Shown here: positions 52,937 to 53,822 of the stretch, in pieces
How positions within the stretch are numbered: position 1 is the first letter of the stretch
Layout of the letters: each line of letters opens with the position of its first letter
From: a virus
IMG/VR virus record: IMGVR_UViG_3300007522_000026
Coordinates: 1-53,822 of that record
Reading direction: 5' to 3' (one strand)
DNA length: 53,822 bases
Position numbers and translations under genes: made by a program
The notes under the pieces: model-generated
Seen by the model: the letters and a program-made list of their open reading frames with translations, nothing else
What the model was told of the DNA's origin: nothing
Databases searched by the model: none

Positions 52937-53822
52937 GTTGCCCTCAAAAATATTATCGGCGGTTGTGTTGCGTTTACCGTGCCGGGTGATGCGGTGCCCG
53001 GCAAAACCCCGGTCACCGAGTTTTGAAATTTGCCTCCTGTGGCGATGTTCGCAGCGTCAGGCACGCCGATGGTTGGGGCGAAGCAGGTGAACGTGGGTGA
53101 GCCTGAAGTGATTTGCGCTACAGCTGCAAGCCACCAGATGCCAGCTGTTAGCTGCTGGGAGATTGTCACGGCTTTAAACGCTGCGGCGGTGCTTAGATCA
53201 ACGGTCCCCGCGTCCAGCAGAAGCGTTGCTGGCAAGTCGCTGGAGTTTGTGTATATTCCGAGCCGGACGACAGAGCTTGCGCCTGCGGATGTTGCAGCGT
53301 GGTTGATTGAGATGCGGTCAAAAGTTGTTGTGCGTGATACAAGGAACGGAACAAAAATCAGTCGATTATTTGTGACCGTTGATGCGCCACCACCGGCTGT
53401 GGCTGTGGCTGTGTATTGGCTGGAAACATGCAGTGCGGGCGAAGCGCCTGTAGCACCTGTAGTTCCTGTAGCACCTGTAGCACCAACACCTGTAGCACCT
53501 GTAGTTCCTGTAGCACCTGTAGCACCAACACCTGTAGCACCTGTAGTTCCTGTAGCGCCTGTAGCACCTGTAGTTCCTGTAGCACCAACACCTGTAGCAC
53601 CTGTAGTTCCTGTAGCACCTGTAGCACCAACACCTGTAGCACCTGTAGTTCCTGTAACACCTGTAGTTCCTGTAGCACCTGTAGCACCAACACCTGTAGC
53701 ACCTGTAGTTCCTGTAGCACCTGTAGCACCAACACCTGTAGCACCTGTAGTTCCTGTAGCACCTGTAGCACCAACACCTGTAGCACCTGTAGTTCCTGTA
53801 ACACCTGTAGTTCCTGTAGCAC
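52933..53822 (-). CDS. collagen-like tail fibre, C-terminal part (5' end outside window)
   Basis: The minus-strand frame that ends at 52933 stays open for 295 codons to the window edge. Its first 120 visible residues are Gly-X-Y-type repeats (GAT, GTT) interrupted at fixed points by Gly-Val. A globular C-terminal domain of about 175 residues follows ([19 protein letters not shown] ... [15 protein letters not shown] ... [11 protein letters not shown]-like strands). This is the layout of trimeric phage fibres, with the C-terminal domain binding the receptor. GC-rich, unlike most of the genome. Confidence 0.78.
   Translation of the reverse strand, partial: ATGTTGVTGTTGATGVGATGATGTTGATGVGATGATGTTGATGVGATGATGTTGVTGTTGATGVGATGATGTTGATGVGATGTTGATGATGTTGATGVGATGATGTTGATGVGATGATGTTGATGASPALHVSSQYTATATAGGGASTVTNNRLIFVPFLVSRTTTFDRISINHAATSAGASSVVRLGIYTNSSDLPATLLLDAGTVDLSTAAAFKAVTISQQLTAGIWWLAAVAQITSGSPTFTCFAPTIGVPDAANIATGGKFQNSVTGVLPGTASPGTVNATQPPIIFLRAT
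53449..53822. repeat. 42-bp tandem repeat array coding for collagen-like repeats
   Basis: Near-identical units with outline GTAGCACCTGTAGTTCCTGT + AGCACCTGTAGCACCAACACCT, some with a shorter variant carrying GTAACACCT. On the minus strand each unit codes for [14 protein letters not shown]. The array continues beyond the window. Confidence 0.88.

Noticed and set aside
53358-53822. Leu/Gln/Val-rich reading frame on the minus strand across the tandem repeat
   Set aside because: It is an out-of-frame reading of the collagen-like repeat; the Gly-X-Y frame is open to the window edge and joins the C-terminal domain ending at 52933.
53449-53822. Direct repeats as a CRISPR array
   Set aside because: Units are contiguous without unique spacers, lie inside a coding frame and there are no cas genes nearby; the Cas4-like nuclease at 28-30 kb is the usual phage replication-type enzyme.

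Overview
This window is part of a bacteriophage genome, most likely a long-tailed siphovirus of an actinobacterium. The tail module has a very large tape measure, a G/GT-type frameshift pair and a tail-tip protein. The actinobacterial assignment is inference. It rests on an Rpf-type (resuscitation-promoting-factor) lipoprotein, Ku-type end joining, GYWVLD/FGDA-type repeats in the tail tip, a leaderless promoter, and a DnaE/RecA replication set typical of actinophages. Most of the DNA is AT-rich. Two stretches are clearly GC-richer (about 17.49-18.25 kb and 52.65-53.8 kb), as is part of a pentapeptide gene near 4.2 kb. No integrase, terminase, portal or capsid gene lies in the window; the head genes are probably beyond the right edge.

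Left arm, plus strand, 1-16.2 kb: tightly packed genes, many overlapping by 1-8 bases. They include small pentapeptide-repeat genes, an rIIA/rIIB pair, and a long run (5.48-13.1 kb) that encodes a RuvB-like AAA+ ATPase, a Ku-like DNA-end-binding protein, an ATP-dependent DNA ligase, a MoxR/RavA-type AAA+ ATPase and a ViaA/CoxE-type VWA protein. Next comes a PAPS-reductase-like/ParB-like pair resembling IbrA/IbrB. A strong bidirectional terminator at 16.24-16.29 kb ends the arm.

Middle, 16.3-18.4 kb: on the minus strand, a holin-like protein with one C-terminal membrane helix, a bitopic membrane protein, an Rpf lipoprotein with a consensus promoter, and the wreck of an HNH-type gene. On the plus strand, a tRNA-Tyr and a 51-residue Cys-rich protein.

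Replication operon, minus strand, 30.4 down to 18.4 kb: it starts at a leaderless promoter carrying a 14-bp dyad. It encodes a hypothetical protein, an XRE regulator, an intein-interrupted Cas4/RecB-type nuclease that seems to start at ATT, a Sak4-like ATPase, a DUF669-like protein, a primase-helicase, an HNH endonuclease, a dATP/dGTP diphosphohydrolase-like protein, DnaE with an intact-looking PHP domain, and RecA.

Tail module, minus strand, 53.8 down to 30.4 kb: a collagen-like fibre (partial, its reading frame worked out here), an amidase endolysin, the major tail protein, tail assembly chaperones with a GGGAAAA slippery site, the tape measure, two paralogous Dit-like proteins flanking a collagen-like protein, a 1650-residue tail-tip protein with inserted propeller-type repeats and a mannose-lectin-type domain, and further fibre-like proteins.

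The most unusual biology is the plus-strand DNA-end module (RuvB-like, Ku, ligase, MoxR, VWA), which looks like a self-contained phage end-joining or end-remodelling system.
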